From Candidatus Mcinerneyibacterium aminivorans (GTDB lineage Bacteria; Macinerneyibacteriota; Macinerneyibacteria; Macinerneyibacteriales; Macinerneyibacteriaceae): a DNA stretch of 39,580 bases. Position numbers and translations under genes: made by a program. The stretch is from assembly GCA_008086245.1 (NCBI GenBank), contig VSIX01000054.1, positions 1 through 39,580 of the forward strand, given 5' to 3'. Shown one piece after another: positions 17,266-24,409 of the stretch (its first letter is position 1; the number at the start of each line of letters is the position of its first letter). The notes below the pieces were generated by a model. The model saw only the letters and a program-made list of their open reading frames with translations, was not told where the DNA came from and ran no database searches.

Positions 17266-17604
17266 ATGGGAAATAAAATTTTCGAAGCAAGAAGTGAAAT
17301 AGTTAAGGCTCTTGCACATGAAATAAGGCTTGAAATTGTTGATTTGCTTTCCAGAAAAGAACACTGTGTTTGTGAGCTGGTAGAAAAATTAGATGCCTCG
17401 CAGTCAACTGTATCCAAACACCTGGGTATTTTAAAAAAAGCTGGTATTGTTGATTCTCAAAAGAACGGTCTCAACGTTACATACTTTTTGGAAACACCAT
17501 GTATTATCAATTTTTTTAACTGTATTGATGAAGTACTGTTAAAAAATTATAAACAAAAAGAAAAAGAATTAGAATTAATAAAAAAATTAAAGGAGGATGT
17601 ATGA
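17266..17604 (+). CDS. ArsR/SmtB-family metal-responsive repressor
   Basis: 112-aa winged-helix repressor. The ALAHEIRLEIVDLL helix, then HCVCELVEKL with Cys34 and Cys36, and the recognition helix SQSTVSKHLGILKKAGIV are typical. The CVC pair in this position is the arsenite/antimonite-binding ELCVCDL site of classical ArsR. Two adjacent ATGs exist; ATG 17266 is best placed, 6 nt after GGAG, while an upstream in-frame TTG at 17239 has no site. Its TGA overlaps the permease ATG (ATGA), so the genes are coupled. It probably represses the operon until a thiophilic oxyanion or metal binds. Confidence 0.9.
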   Translation: MGNKIFEARSEIVKALAHEIRLEIVDLLSRKEHCVCELVEKLDASQSTVSKHLGILKKAGIVDSQKNGLNVTYFLETPCIINFFNCIDEVLLKNYKQKEKELELIKKLKEDV

Positions 17605-18776
17605 ACAAAAAGATTAGAAAACTGCTTATTTTTATAGCTGTATTTTTGGGAGCTTATTTTATTCCTTTTAAAAATACGGGTATTCAGGAATCTATAATTG
17701 AAGGTTTTAGAATGCTTCAGGAGTATGCAAGAGAACACGTGTTATTGTGTTTAATCCCCGCATTTTTTATTGCTGGAGCTATTGCTAATTTTATATCACA
17801 GGAATCTGTTATAAAATATTTTGGTAGAAAAGCTAAAAAATGGGTTTCATATCTTGTGGCTTCGGTTTCCGGAACGGTACTGGCGGTATGTTCCTGTACT
17901 GTTCTTCCGTTATTCAGCGGTATATATAAAAGAGGGGCAGGGATTGGGCCGGCAACTGCTTTTTTATATTCTGGCCCTGCCATAAATGTACTTGCAATTA
18001 TATTAACAGCAAGGGTCCTCGGCTGGCAGCTCGGTATTGCCAGAGCCATTGGAGCTGTGGTATTTGCAATAGTAATCGGTTTGTTAATGGCCACAATTTA
18101 CAAACAGGATGATAAAGATAGACTTGAGGAAATAGATTTTGGAAGCAGTGAAAATTCAAAAGAAACAAGGTCCGGAACTCAAAATGCAGTTTATTTTATA
18201 ATCTTGGTTCTTATCTTGATTTTTGCAAACTGGGCTAAACCTGCAGAAATAAGCGGCTTCTGGGGATTTATGTATACCATTAAATGGCCATTGACTATAG
18301 GCTTGCTGGTTGCACTTGCAGTAATTCTTATAAAATGGTTTAAAAAACATGAATTGAATGAATGGGTTAATTCTACATGGGATTTTGCAGCACAGATTTT
18401 ACCGCTGTTATTTGCGGGAGTATTGATAGCAGGAGTATTAATGGGAAGACCAGACTCTAATGCAGGACTAATTCCAGAAAGCTGGGTTAGCAGTTTTGTA
18501 GGTGGGAATGGAATAGTTGCAAATTTTTCTGCATCTATTCTGGGAGCATTTATGTATTTTGCGACCCTGACAGAAATTCCTATTTTACAGGGATTACTGG
18601 GCCTTGGAATGGGGAAAGGACCTGCACTTGCACTACTTCTTGCAGGACCGGCTTTAAGTTTGCCCAACATGCTGGTAATTAGAAGTGTGTTAGGAACCAA
18701 AAAAACTCTTACATTCATAGGTCTTGTAGTTATAATGGCAACTGCGAGCGGGTTGGTTTATGGAAGTATTGTTTAA
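17601..18776 (+). CDS. UPF0718/ArsP-type permease
   Basis: 391-aa membrane protein with about ten helices in two related halves. The VCSCTVLPLFSGIYKRGAG motif (Cys97, Cys99) and SGPAINVLAI in the first half, with LTEIPILQGL and AGPALSLPN in the second, mark the UPF0718/DUF318 permease family. ArsP members export methylated or aromatic arsenicals; others such as YraQ are uncharacterised. Preceded by AAAGGAGG and coupled to arsR by a 4-nt overlap. An ArsR with a CVC site upstream and a thioredoxin-fold protein downstream support arsenical or other thiol-reactive cargo. Exact substrate is inference. Confidence 0.87.
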   Translation: MNKKIRKLLIFIAVFLGAYFIPFKNTGIQESIIEGFRMLQEYAREHVLLCLIPAFFIAGAIANFISQESVIKYFGRKAKKWVSYLVASVSGTVLAVCSCTVLPLFSGIYKRGAGIGPATAFLYSGPAINVLAIILTARVLGWQLGIARAIGAVVFAIVIGLLMATIYKQDDKDRLEEIDFGSSENSKETRSGTQNAVYFIILVLILIFANWAKPAEISGFWGFMYTIKWPLTIGLLVALAVILIKWFKKHELNEWVNSTWDFAAQILPLLFAGVLIAGVLMGRPDSNAGLIPESWVSSFVGGNGIVANFSASILGAFMYFATLTEIPILQGLLGLGMGKGPALALLLAGPALSLPNMLVIRSVLGTKKTLTFIGLVVIMATASGLVYGSIV

Positions 18777-18794
18777 AAATAAGAAAGGAGTATC

Positions 18795-19028
18795 ATGAAA
18801 AAAATAGAAGTTCTTGGAACGGGCTGTCCTAAATGTAAAAAAACAGTAGAAATTATTGAAAAGGTAGTAGATGCAAATAATTTTGAAGCAGAAATTATAA
18901 AGGTGGAAGATGTAAAGAAAATTACTGAAAAGGGAGTATTTATGACACCTGCAGTAGCAGTAGATGGTAAGGTAAAAATAAGAGGAAAAGTACCGTCAGA
19001 AGAAGAAGTTGCAGGATGGTTTGAATAA
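18795..19028 (+). CDS. mini-thioredoxin (MTH895/TM0996 type)
   Basis: 77-aa thioredoxin-fold protein with the active site GTGCPKCKKT (Cys11, Cys14) right after the first strand and a cis-proline loop at MTPAVAVDG. This small family is repeatedly found beside UPF0718 permeases in anaerobes and archaea. A likely role is keeping cargo or permease thiols reduced, or handing over a thiol-bound metalloid. AAAGGAG precedes ATG 18795, 18 nt after the permease stop. It ends the operon; a terminator follows. Confidence 0.88.
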   Translation: MKKIEVLGTGCPKCKKTVEIIEKVVDANNFEAEIIKVEDVKKITEKGVFMTPAVAVDGKVKIRGKVPSEEEVAGWFE

Positions 19029-19049
19029 TTTTATTTTTTATAAAAATTT

Positions 19050-19095
19050 AAAGCCGGAGATGACTTAAATTTAATTTATCATCTCCCGGCTTTTT
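19050..19095 (+). terminator. terminator of the arsR-permease-thioredoxin operon
   Basis: AAAGCCGG plus AGATGA (19050-19063) pairs with TCATCT plus CCGGCTTT (19079-19093), one bulged C, 15-nt loop, then a run of five T. A clear intrinsic terminator 22 nt after the last stop codon. Confidence 0.85.
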
Positions 19096-19273
19096 AAAGA
19101 TTTATCAGCTGGTTCCTGAACAGGAATACTGCTATATTTCAAAACTATTTTATTAACTTGTTATCCATAATATAAATTTAACACAGATAAAGCTTTCTCT
19201 TGAAAGTAACTATTTGAATATAGATCAATAATTACAGTATTACAATTTGATAATGCGGGATAAAAACTTTTAC

Positions 19274-19301
19274 TTGAATTATTTTGTAGATAAGAGATAA
19301 T
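19274..19301 (+). promoter_or_regulatory. promoter of the metallo-beta-lactamase-fold gene
   Basis: TTGAAT (19274-19279) and GATAAT (19296-19301) are spaced by 16 nt and lie 29 nt before the start codon. A reasonable sigma-A promoter. The rest of the roughly 300-base gap (19029-19329) contains only the upstream terminator and A/T-rich spacer. Confidence 0.4.
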
Positions 19302-19329
19302 AAACTGTAAACTAATACAGGAGGATAAA

Positions 19330-20334
19330 ATGATTAGAAAGTTGCTTTTTATATTTATATTTTTTGTATTGATTTTTACAATTATTTACGGGAGTGATAA
19401 TATGAATAAAAATATTGTAAAAATATCAGAGGATTTTTATGCTGTAAAAAATTTTGGCGGGAATGTCGCATTTTTAATTGCCGAAGATGGAGTTGTAGTT
19501 GTTGACGCGGGGACTTCTCTTTCTGCAGGAAAAAAGATTGTGAATATAATAAAGGAAAAAACAGATAAACCTATTAAATATGTAATTGTAACCCATTATC
19601 ATAATGATCATATTTTGGGACTGGATGCATTTCCGGAAGATATAAAAGTAATATCAAGTGAAAAAACCAAAGAAAATATTGAGAATATTTCTGTAAAACA
19701 AAAGAGAGAAAATACCGAAAAAAGATATCCGGAGTATATTGAAAGTATAAAGACTAAGTTGGCAAATATGGAAAATACAGAAAGTAAAGAATATGAAGAA
19801 ATGGAAAAACAGCTAAAAGAAACAGAGGAATTTTTCAAAGAATATAAAAATACTGATATAGTTATTCCAAATGAAACTTTCAAAAACAAAAAAGTTATTA
19901 AATTGAGAAATGAAACTTTTGAGATAATTCAATATCCAAATACTCATACCTCGGGTATAAGTATTGTGTATTTTAAAAAGAGAAAGGTTCTCCATACCAG
20001 CGATCTTATTTTCAATAATATGTATCCATATATCGATAGTGAAAGAGGAGGAAATACTGAAAACTGGATTAAAGCTTTAGATGAAATATCTAAAATGGAT
20101 ATAAATACAGTAATTCCGGGGCATGGAGATATTGAAAATAATAAAAATTCTCTGAATAGACAGAGGGAATATTTTAAAACAATGAGAAGAAATATACAGG
20201 AATATATTAACAACAACGCTGAATTAGAAGAAATAAAAGAAAATTTGAAAATCCCCGAATACTCTAATTATGGAAAAGAAAGATTTTATAAACTTGGTAT
20301 TGAAACTATCTATGAGGAGTTGAAAAATCGCTGA
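19330..20334 (+). CDS. exported metallo-beta-lactamase-fold hydrolase
   Basis: 334 aa with a signal peptide or anchor (hydrophobic residues 5-20), then an MBL fold. Metal ligands are visible: THYHNDH (His89, His91, Asp93, His94), His206 in NTHTSG, Asp225 in HTSDL and His265 in PGHGD, so a two-zinc site is complete. An extra Lys/Glu-rich helical insert occupies about 112-172. Similar exported MBL proteins include quinoprotein-associated SoxH-like hydrolases and beta-lactamase relatives; substrate unknown. GGAGG precedes ATG 19330; an internal Met25 also has a nearby GGGAG but would lose the signal sequence. Monocistronic, ended by a hairpin that overlaps its stop codon. Confidence 0.85.
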   Translation: MIRKLLFIFIFFVLIFTIIYGSDNMNKNIVKISEDFYAVKNFGGNVAFLIAEDGVVVVDAGTSLSAGKKIVNIIKEKTDKPIKYVIVTHYHNDHILGLDAFPEDIKVISSEKTKENIENISVKQKRENTEKRYPEYIESIKTKLANMENTESKEYEEMEKQLKETEEFFKEYKNTDIVIPNETFKNKKVIKLRNETFEIIQYPNTHTSGISIVYFKKRKVLHTSDLIFNNMYPYIDSERGGNTENWIKALDEISKMDINTVIPGHGDIENNKNSLNRQREYFKTMRRNIQEYINNNAELEEIKENLKIPEYSNYGKERFYKLGIETIYEELKNR

Positions 20335-20345
20335 AGTGATTTTTT
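20323..20345 (+). terminator. terminator overlapping the stop codon
   Basis: AAAAATCGC (20323-20331) pairs with GTGATTTTT (20336-20344), including one G-T pair; the loop is TGAA and contains the gene's TGA stop (20332-20334). A T-run follows. A compact intrinsic terminator with the last codons in its left arm. Confidence 0.6.
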
Positions 20346-20613
20346 ATTAACAAATGCAGCTCAATGAATTGTCCCTATAATTATTAATGGTAGTAATCCC
20401 ATAGATATTATATCAAGTAATGTGAATAAAATCGGTATGTTTCAGGGTGTTCTGTTTATTTTACTCAAGCATGTTAATAACAGGATATAATATTTTTTAT
20501 ACTTCTAAAGAATTTATTAAAAATTTATAACTTTCATTTTCTATTTAATTTTCTTCAAATAATTATTTTTTTTTGCTAAACTACTATTTATAAAATTTAG
20601 AGGGGATGATATT

Positions 20614-21291
20614 TTGCAGGCAAGAGGTATAAAAAATATAGTTTATGAATTAGGCGCTGATATTTGTGGGATCGCTCCTGTAGATAGATTTGAAAATGCA
20701 CCTGATGGATTTCATCCGGCTGATATTTATAGTGATTGTAAAAGTGTAGTAGTATTTGCTAAAAAGCTTCCATCCGGTTCCCTAAAAGCATCCAGCTGTG
20801 TTCCGTATACTCATGTTAATAATGTTCTAACCCGGGAAGTTGATAAACTTGGAATTAAAATTTCGATTAAATTGGAGGAAAATAATATAAATGCTGTATC
20901 TCTTCCCTCGGACGATCCTTATGAGTACTGGGAACCAGAAAATAAATATGGAAGAGCTATTCTTTCAATGAGACATGCTGCTTATTTAGCAGGTTTGGGC
21001 AAAATGGGGAAAAACACTCTTCTTATAAATGATAAGTATGGTAATATGATTCAGATTGGAGCAGTTCTCGCTGATATAGATCTGCAGGGAGATGATTTGG
21101 CTGATTATACAGTTTGCCCTGAAGGCTGCTCGGTATGTATAGATTCATGCCCTGTAGAAGCTTTAAATGGAAGATCTGTTAATCAAAAAAAATGCAGGCC
21201 CCTGTCGAATTACGAAACCGAAAAGGGATATATTTTGAAAAAATGTAATATCTGTAGAAATATGTGTCCCAACAAACTGGGCATTTATTAA
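20614..21291 (+). CDS. QueG-like 4Fe-4S protein (short form)
   Basis: 225 aa. The N-terminal part, with GADICGIAPVDRF, a KSVVVFAKKL strand and RHAAYLAGLGKMGKNTLLIN, matches the cobalamin-binding-type fold of epoxyqueuosine reductase (QueG). The C-terminal part has two ferredoxin-like clusters: CPEGCSVCIDSCP and CNICRNMCP plus further cysteines. QueG proper is longer (about 300-380 aa) and has HEAT repeats; these are missing, so this is a short paralogue of unknown substrate, probably a reductase. Start is TTG 20614 after GAGGGG; no in-frame ATG or GTG fits upstream. It is followed 52 nt later by a DUF421 gene. Confidence 0.8.
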   Translation: MQARGIKNIVYELGADICGIAPVDRFENAPDGFHPADIYSDCKSVVVFAKKLPSGSLKASSCVPYTHVNNVLTREVDKLGIKISIKLEENNINAVSLPSDDPYEYWEPENKYGRAILSMRHAAYLAGLGKMGKNTLLINDKYGNMIQIGAVLADIDLQGDDLADYTVCPEGCSVCIDSCPVEALNGRSVNQKKCRPLSNYETEKGYILKKCNICRNMCPNKLGIY

Positions 21292-21343
21292 TGATATTAA
21301 AAAGTTTATAAGTTCAATTAAATAACTAAAGGAAGGAGGCTTT

Positions 21344-21838
21344 ATGATCAATGTGCCAGGTTTAAATGAAGTACTGGATGTAATTTTCCGGACAATTGGA
21401 ATTTTCTTTTTTACATACCTAATAATCAGAATTAGGGGAAATAAACAGCTTTCGAATTTAAGCCTTTTTGATGTATTGCTTGTGATTGCATTGGGGTCAG
21501 CTATGGGGGATGTGATGATTTATTCCGAAAAGAAAGTTTCCATTGTTAGGGCTTTTACAGCCATTACTACAGTAGTTTTAATGATATTTTTTATAGAGTT
21601 TATAATTGCACGGACATCAAAAAAGTTTTCCAGTTTCCTATATGGGGAACCTATTGTACTGGTTAAAAATGGGAAATTACTCAACGAAAATCTTAAAAAG
21701 ACAAATATGTCCGGAGAGCAATTAAAATCACTTCTTCGCACCAATAATGTGAGATATTATTCAGAATGTAAACTGGTACAGCTTGAACCAAATGGAGAAT
21801 TAAGTATTATAAGAAAGAAAAACAATAAGAAAAAATGA
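21344..21838 (+). CDS. DUF421 (YetF-like) membrane protein
   Basis: 164 aa, with about three membrane helices (residues 12-27, 38-56, 62-87) then a soluble DUF421 domain. Family marks: IIRIRGNKQLSNLSLFDVLLVIALGSAMGD and the GEPIVLVKNGKLLNENLKKTNMS strand pair, followed by an LLR....V....C.L..NGELS pattern. YetF-like proteins in Bacillus are linked to spore germination and stress, but the biochemical function is unknown. GGAAGGAGG lies before ATG 21344. Its end is convergent with the split permease genes. Confidence 0.88.
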   Translation: MINVPGLNEVLDVIFRTIGIFFFTYLIIRIRGNKQLSNLSLFDVLLVIALGSAMGDVMIYSEKKVSIVRAFTAITTVVLMIFFIEFIIARTSKKFSSFLYGEPIVLVKNGKLLNENLKKTNMSGEQLKSLLRTNNVRYYSECKLVQLEPNGELSIIRKKNNKKK

Positions 21839-21897
21839 TATAACAGGTATTGTTTTTCTATCTTTAATTTAATTTTTATTTACTTACATTATCAATT

Positions 21898-22419
21898 TTA
21901 CTCAACTTCGGGAAGTTTATAGTTGTTTTTATTAAAAATAAATTTTAATATATTGGCACTAATAATTATTAAAGGAATTGATAGTCCAAGTCTGAGAGCT
22001 GTAAATTTAATTCCTAAAATGGAAGCCTCCATGATACTCATAGGAATCATAAAAAGACTTGCTGCTGTTACATATGTTATTATAGAATCATATCCGGCTC
22101 CTTTGTGGTATAAAGCATTTGCTACTGGAAATGCAACAAATGTTCCACCTACTGTAGTGGCTGCCAGACCTATAGCATATATGTATTTCATTACTCCAGA
22201 TTTTTTACCAAAAGAGTTTTCAACAGTTTTTCTACTCACCCAAACATCAAAAAGACCAATAAGTATAAATGCAGGTGGAAGAATTAGAACCATATCTTTT
22301 GCAAATATATAAAAGTTTCTTCCCATGTTTTGTCCGAAATTAAAATCAATTAAAAACGATATTCCAATAAAAGCTACAAATACAAAAAAGACAAAATATT
22401 CCATTATTCTTTTTTTCAT
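21898..22419 (-). CDS. half-size UPF0718-like permease, second half
   Basis: 173-aa membrane protein with about five helices. VSRKTVENSFGKKSGVMKYI and the TTVGGTFVAFPVANALYHKG region correspond in layout to one repeat of full-length UPF0718 permeases such as the one at 17601-18776, including the FG.K motif and a P-x-A-x-x-L-Y-x-K-G pattern. The Cys-x-Cys of the ArsP form is replaced by non-cysteine residues. ATG 22419 overlaps the upstream stop by one nt (TAATG) and follows GGGGAGG, so the halves are made together and probably form a heterodimer. Substrate unknown. Confidence 0.8.
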   Translation of the reverse strand: MKKRIMEYFVFFVFVAFIGISFLIDFNFGQNMGRNFYIFAKDMVLILPPAFILIGLFDVWVSRKTVENSFGKKSGVMKYIYAIGLAATTVGGTFVAFPVANALYHKGAGYDSIITYVTAASLFMIPMSIMEASILGIKFTALRLGLSIPLIIISANILKFIFNKNNYKLPEVE

Positions 22420-22898
22420 TACAGTACCTCCCCATAAAATAGTCCTATTCCTATTGCAATTCCAACAGCAATTAAAAATCCGAACAAATTTCTAAGTATT
22501 GTAAGTTTTTTGCCAAAATATTCTTTTTCTACAGGGTAGGTGACAACACCTACAAGCATTAAGGAAGTTACAAACCCACCTATGATTATATAGGCAACTC
22601 CTTTCTCCAGCAGTACTCCGGAAAGAGGATATGCTATAAAGCCGGGCATCATTGTGACCGAACCGATTATAACACTTGATAAAGTACCTATTAAAATGTT
22701 TCCCTGATTAAGATATTTAATTATAAAGTCTTCTGATAAAAGAAGAACTATAGATATTATTACAAGTAGCATTAAATATTTTGGAAGGATTTTTTGAAAT
22801 TTTTTTAAGCCCCTTTTTATCCCTTTTAATGTTTTCTTTTTGTCCTTAACAAATGAAATTATCAAAGCAATTGCAGCTACGATATATAAATATTTCAT
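22419..22898 (-). CDS. half-size UPF0718-like permease, first half
   Basis: 159-aa membrane protein, about four to five helices; basic segment KDKKKTLKGIKRGLKKF after the first. GSVTMMPGFIAYPLSGVLLEKG parallels the VAFPVANALYHKG segment of its partner, so both halves derive from one repeat unit. ATG 22898 is chosen, 6 nt after AAGGAGG (22911-22905); an in-frame TTG 22904 lies inside the spacing. First gene of a two-gene operon driven by the adjacent consensus promoter and CsoR-like palindrome. It lacks the Cys-x-Cys motif of ArsP, so cargo may differ from the arsR-linked permease. Confidence 0.8.
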   Translation of the reverse strand: MKYLYIVAAIALIISFVKDKKKTLKGIKRGLKKFQKILPKYLMLLVIISIVLLLSEDFIIKYLNQGNILIGTLSSVIIGSVTMMPGFIAYPLSGVLLEKGVAYIIIGGFVTSLMLVGVVTYPVEKEYFGKKLTILRNLFGFLIAVGIAIGIGLFYGEVL

Positions 22899-22910
22899 AT
22901 TCAACCTCCT

Positions 22911-22929
22911 TATACCCCCTGGGGGTATA
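22911..22929. promoter_or_regulatory. CsoR/CstR-like operator palindrome
   Basis: A perfect 19-bp palindrome: TATACCCCC, a central T, GGGGGTATA. The pattern ATACCC...GGGTAT with a G/C core is that of operators bound by CsoR-family repressors (copper CsoR, persulfide CstR, RcnR). It lies between the promoter and start codon, its last base touching the ribosome binding site, so binding would block transcription. No csoR-type gene is in the window. Confidence 0.75.
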
Positions 22930-22943
22930 TGTTTCCTATTGGT

Positions 22944-22972
22944 ATTATAGGGTAAAATATTGTTAATGTCAA
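22944..22972 (-). promoter_or_regulatory. consensus promoter of the split permease operon
   Basis: On the minus strand TTGACA (22972-22967), 17 nt, TATAAT (22949-22944): perfect agreement with the sigma-A consensus at every hexamer base and in spacing. The palindrome starts 14 nt downstream of the -10, that is about +8. Confidence 0.85.
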
Positions 22973-23329
22973 CTATCTGATATTGGAAAAATTTAACATA
23001 TATTTGAATTATTATAGTTTATTATAGGATTATTTTAGCATAATATGTTGGTTAATTATGAGATTTTTTAAATTATATTGAGAAGTGAAAAAAGAATCAA
23101 ATAGAGTTTAAAAAATATTTAGAAAATTACAATTAGGACAAAACAGAATCAAAATAATAGTTAGATAAGTAGAAAAAGTATAAAAAAAAAACCTGAGAAA
23201 AAAATTTTGATATATTACTTTATTATTGAATAAATTTTACACATGTTTATTTTTGATTTAGAATCTCCGTTTTCTGCTTTTTCTAATCATTTCCTCTTTG
23301 TAATTATTAGGTTTTTTTATTAAAATTTT
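22973..23329. other. intergenic region upstream of the split permease operon
   Basis: About 360 A/T-rich bases with no gene. Two short segments resemble CAGAATC-type units (23146-23153 plus strand; 23262-23282, minus orientation). No convincing terminator for the following GNAT gene. Confidence 0.35.
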
Positions 23330-24217
23330 CTATTTATTATATTTCCAGGCATGTATTTTATAAATTGGATTAAAGCCAAAAGACAGGTAGAATTGCATTG
23401 AAGTGCCTACATAGGCATATTTTGCACCCATTTTCTTTGTTCTTCTTATACATTCAAGTACAGCTGTTTTTCCCAGTCCCATTCTTCTGTAATCAGGGTC
23501 TGTAGCAACAGGTTCTACATATGAATATTGATTCTTCTCATCATAAAATATCCCGCTGTAGGATACATAATCACCTTTAGAATTTTTAATTACTATATTT
23601 AGATCCTTTCTAAAATTTGGTGCAGATTGCATAAACTTTCTATCTTCAATGTTATATTCCGGGATTTTTCCATGATTAAATCCTCTCCAGAGTACTTTTT
23701 CAATTTTTTTTAGTTTGTTTTCATCAGCAAGTGAGATTAGTTCAAATTCCTCCGGTATAGAAATATTAAACTTTTCGGGCATTTCAAAAATAGACATAGA
23801 TTCAGAATATTTTTCCTTTTTTTGAAAACCATATTTTTTTACATTTTTTATAAGTGTTTTTTGGTGCTGATTGGTATAAACATACAGTATTTTCTTGTTG
23901 TTCCCGGTTCTGTAAAGATTTTCAATTGCATATTTGATCATTTTTTCTGACAGATTTTCATAACCTGGAGCTATCTGAAAATATACTGTTCCCATTTTAT
24001 GTTCGGGATGAACTACTGCTACAATTTCACCATTATCTTCCCATATTCCTATTTTTTTTCGATCAAAGTTTTTTATGTAGGGATGGTGATGCATATATTC
24101 CCATCTTGGCTGCGTCCAGTTTCTTACTTTGAAATAATCATCAAATATTTCTTTTAAAAAATTACTTACACGTATATAATCTTCATTAGGATTGTAGTTT
24201 CTGAATTTAATAGACAT
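23330..24217 (-). CDS. tandem GNAT N-acetyltransferase
   Basis: 295 aa, apparently two GNAT folds. The C-terminal half has an intact acetyl-CoA motif A, VEPVATDPDYRRMGLGKTAV (about residues 231-250), then the ECIRRTKKMGAKYAYVGT strand-helix and the terminal FYLSFGF motif B. The N-terminal half (about 1-150) has the GNAT order of strands and a KYGFQKKEKYS ending but no clear R/Q-x-x-G-x-G/A loop, so it is probably a non-catalytic repeat. Substrate not predictable. AAGGAT lies 7 nt before ATG 24217. Stands alone. Confidence 0.82.
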   Translation of the reverse strand: MSIKFRNYNPNEDYIRVSNFLKEIFDDYFKVRNWTQPRWEYMHHHPYIKNFDRKKIGIWEDNGEIVAVVHPEHKMGTVYFQIAPGYENLSEKMIKYAIENLYRTGNNKKILYVYTNQHQKTLIKNVKKYGFQKKEKYSESMSIFEMPEKFNISIPEEFELISLADENKLKKIEKVLWRGFNHGKIPEYNIEDRKFMQSAPNFRKDLNIVIKNSKGDYVSYSGIFYDEKNQYSYVEPVATDPDYRRMGLGKTAVLECIRRTKKMGAKYAYVGTSMQFYLSFGFNPIYKIHAWKYNK

Positions 24218-24329
24218 AAATCTATCCTTATTATTATTCCAGTTAAACTAGGTTAATATTAGCTAAAACTATATATATTAATAAAAAAATTATTAAAAAT
24301 GAGTTTCTGTAAGGTTATCATAATAAATC

Positions 24330-24370
24330 AGCATATTTCGACACTTAATTATAAGATACCGAAATATGCT
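24330..24370. terminator. inverted repeat after the aminopeptidase gene
   Basis: AGCATATTTCG (24330-24340) pairs perfectly with CGAAATATGCT (24360-24370) around a 19-nt loop, 40 nt after the aminopeptidase stop. No good T-run on the minus strand, so it may be a weak terminator or an mRNA 3' hairpin. Confidence 0.45.
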
Positions 24371-24409
24371 TTATTAATATTTTATAAAATTAATTGAAAT
24401 TATATTATT

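Noticed and set aside
18191-18718. Long open frame on the minus strand opposite the ArsP-type permease
   Set aside because: It lies wholly inside a well-supported membrane protein gene, has no ribosome binding site and reads as Pro/Ala/Ser-rich antisense sequence of that gene.
22911-22929. The C/G palindrome as an intrinsic terminator
   Set aside because: It has a one-base centre, no T-run, and lies between a perfect promoter and a ribosome binding site, so an operator is the better reading.
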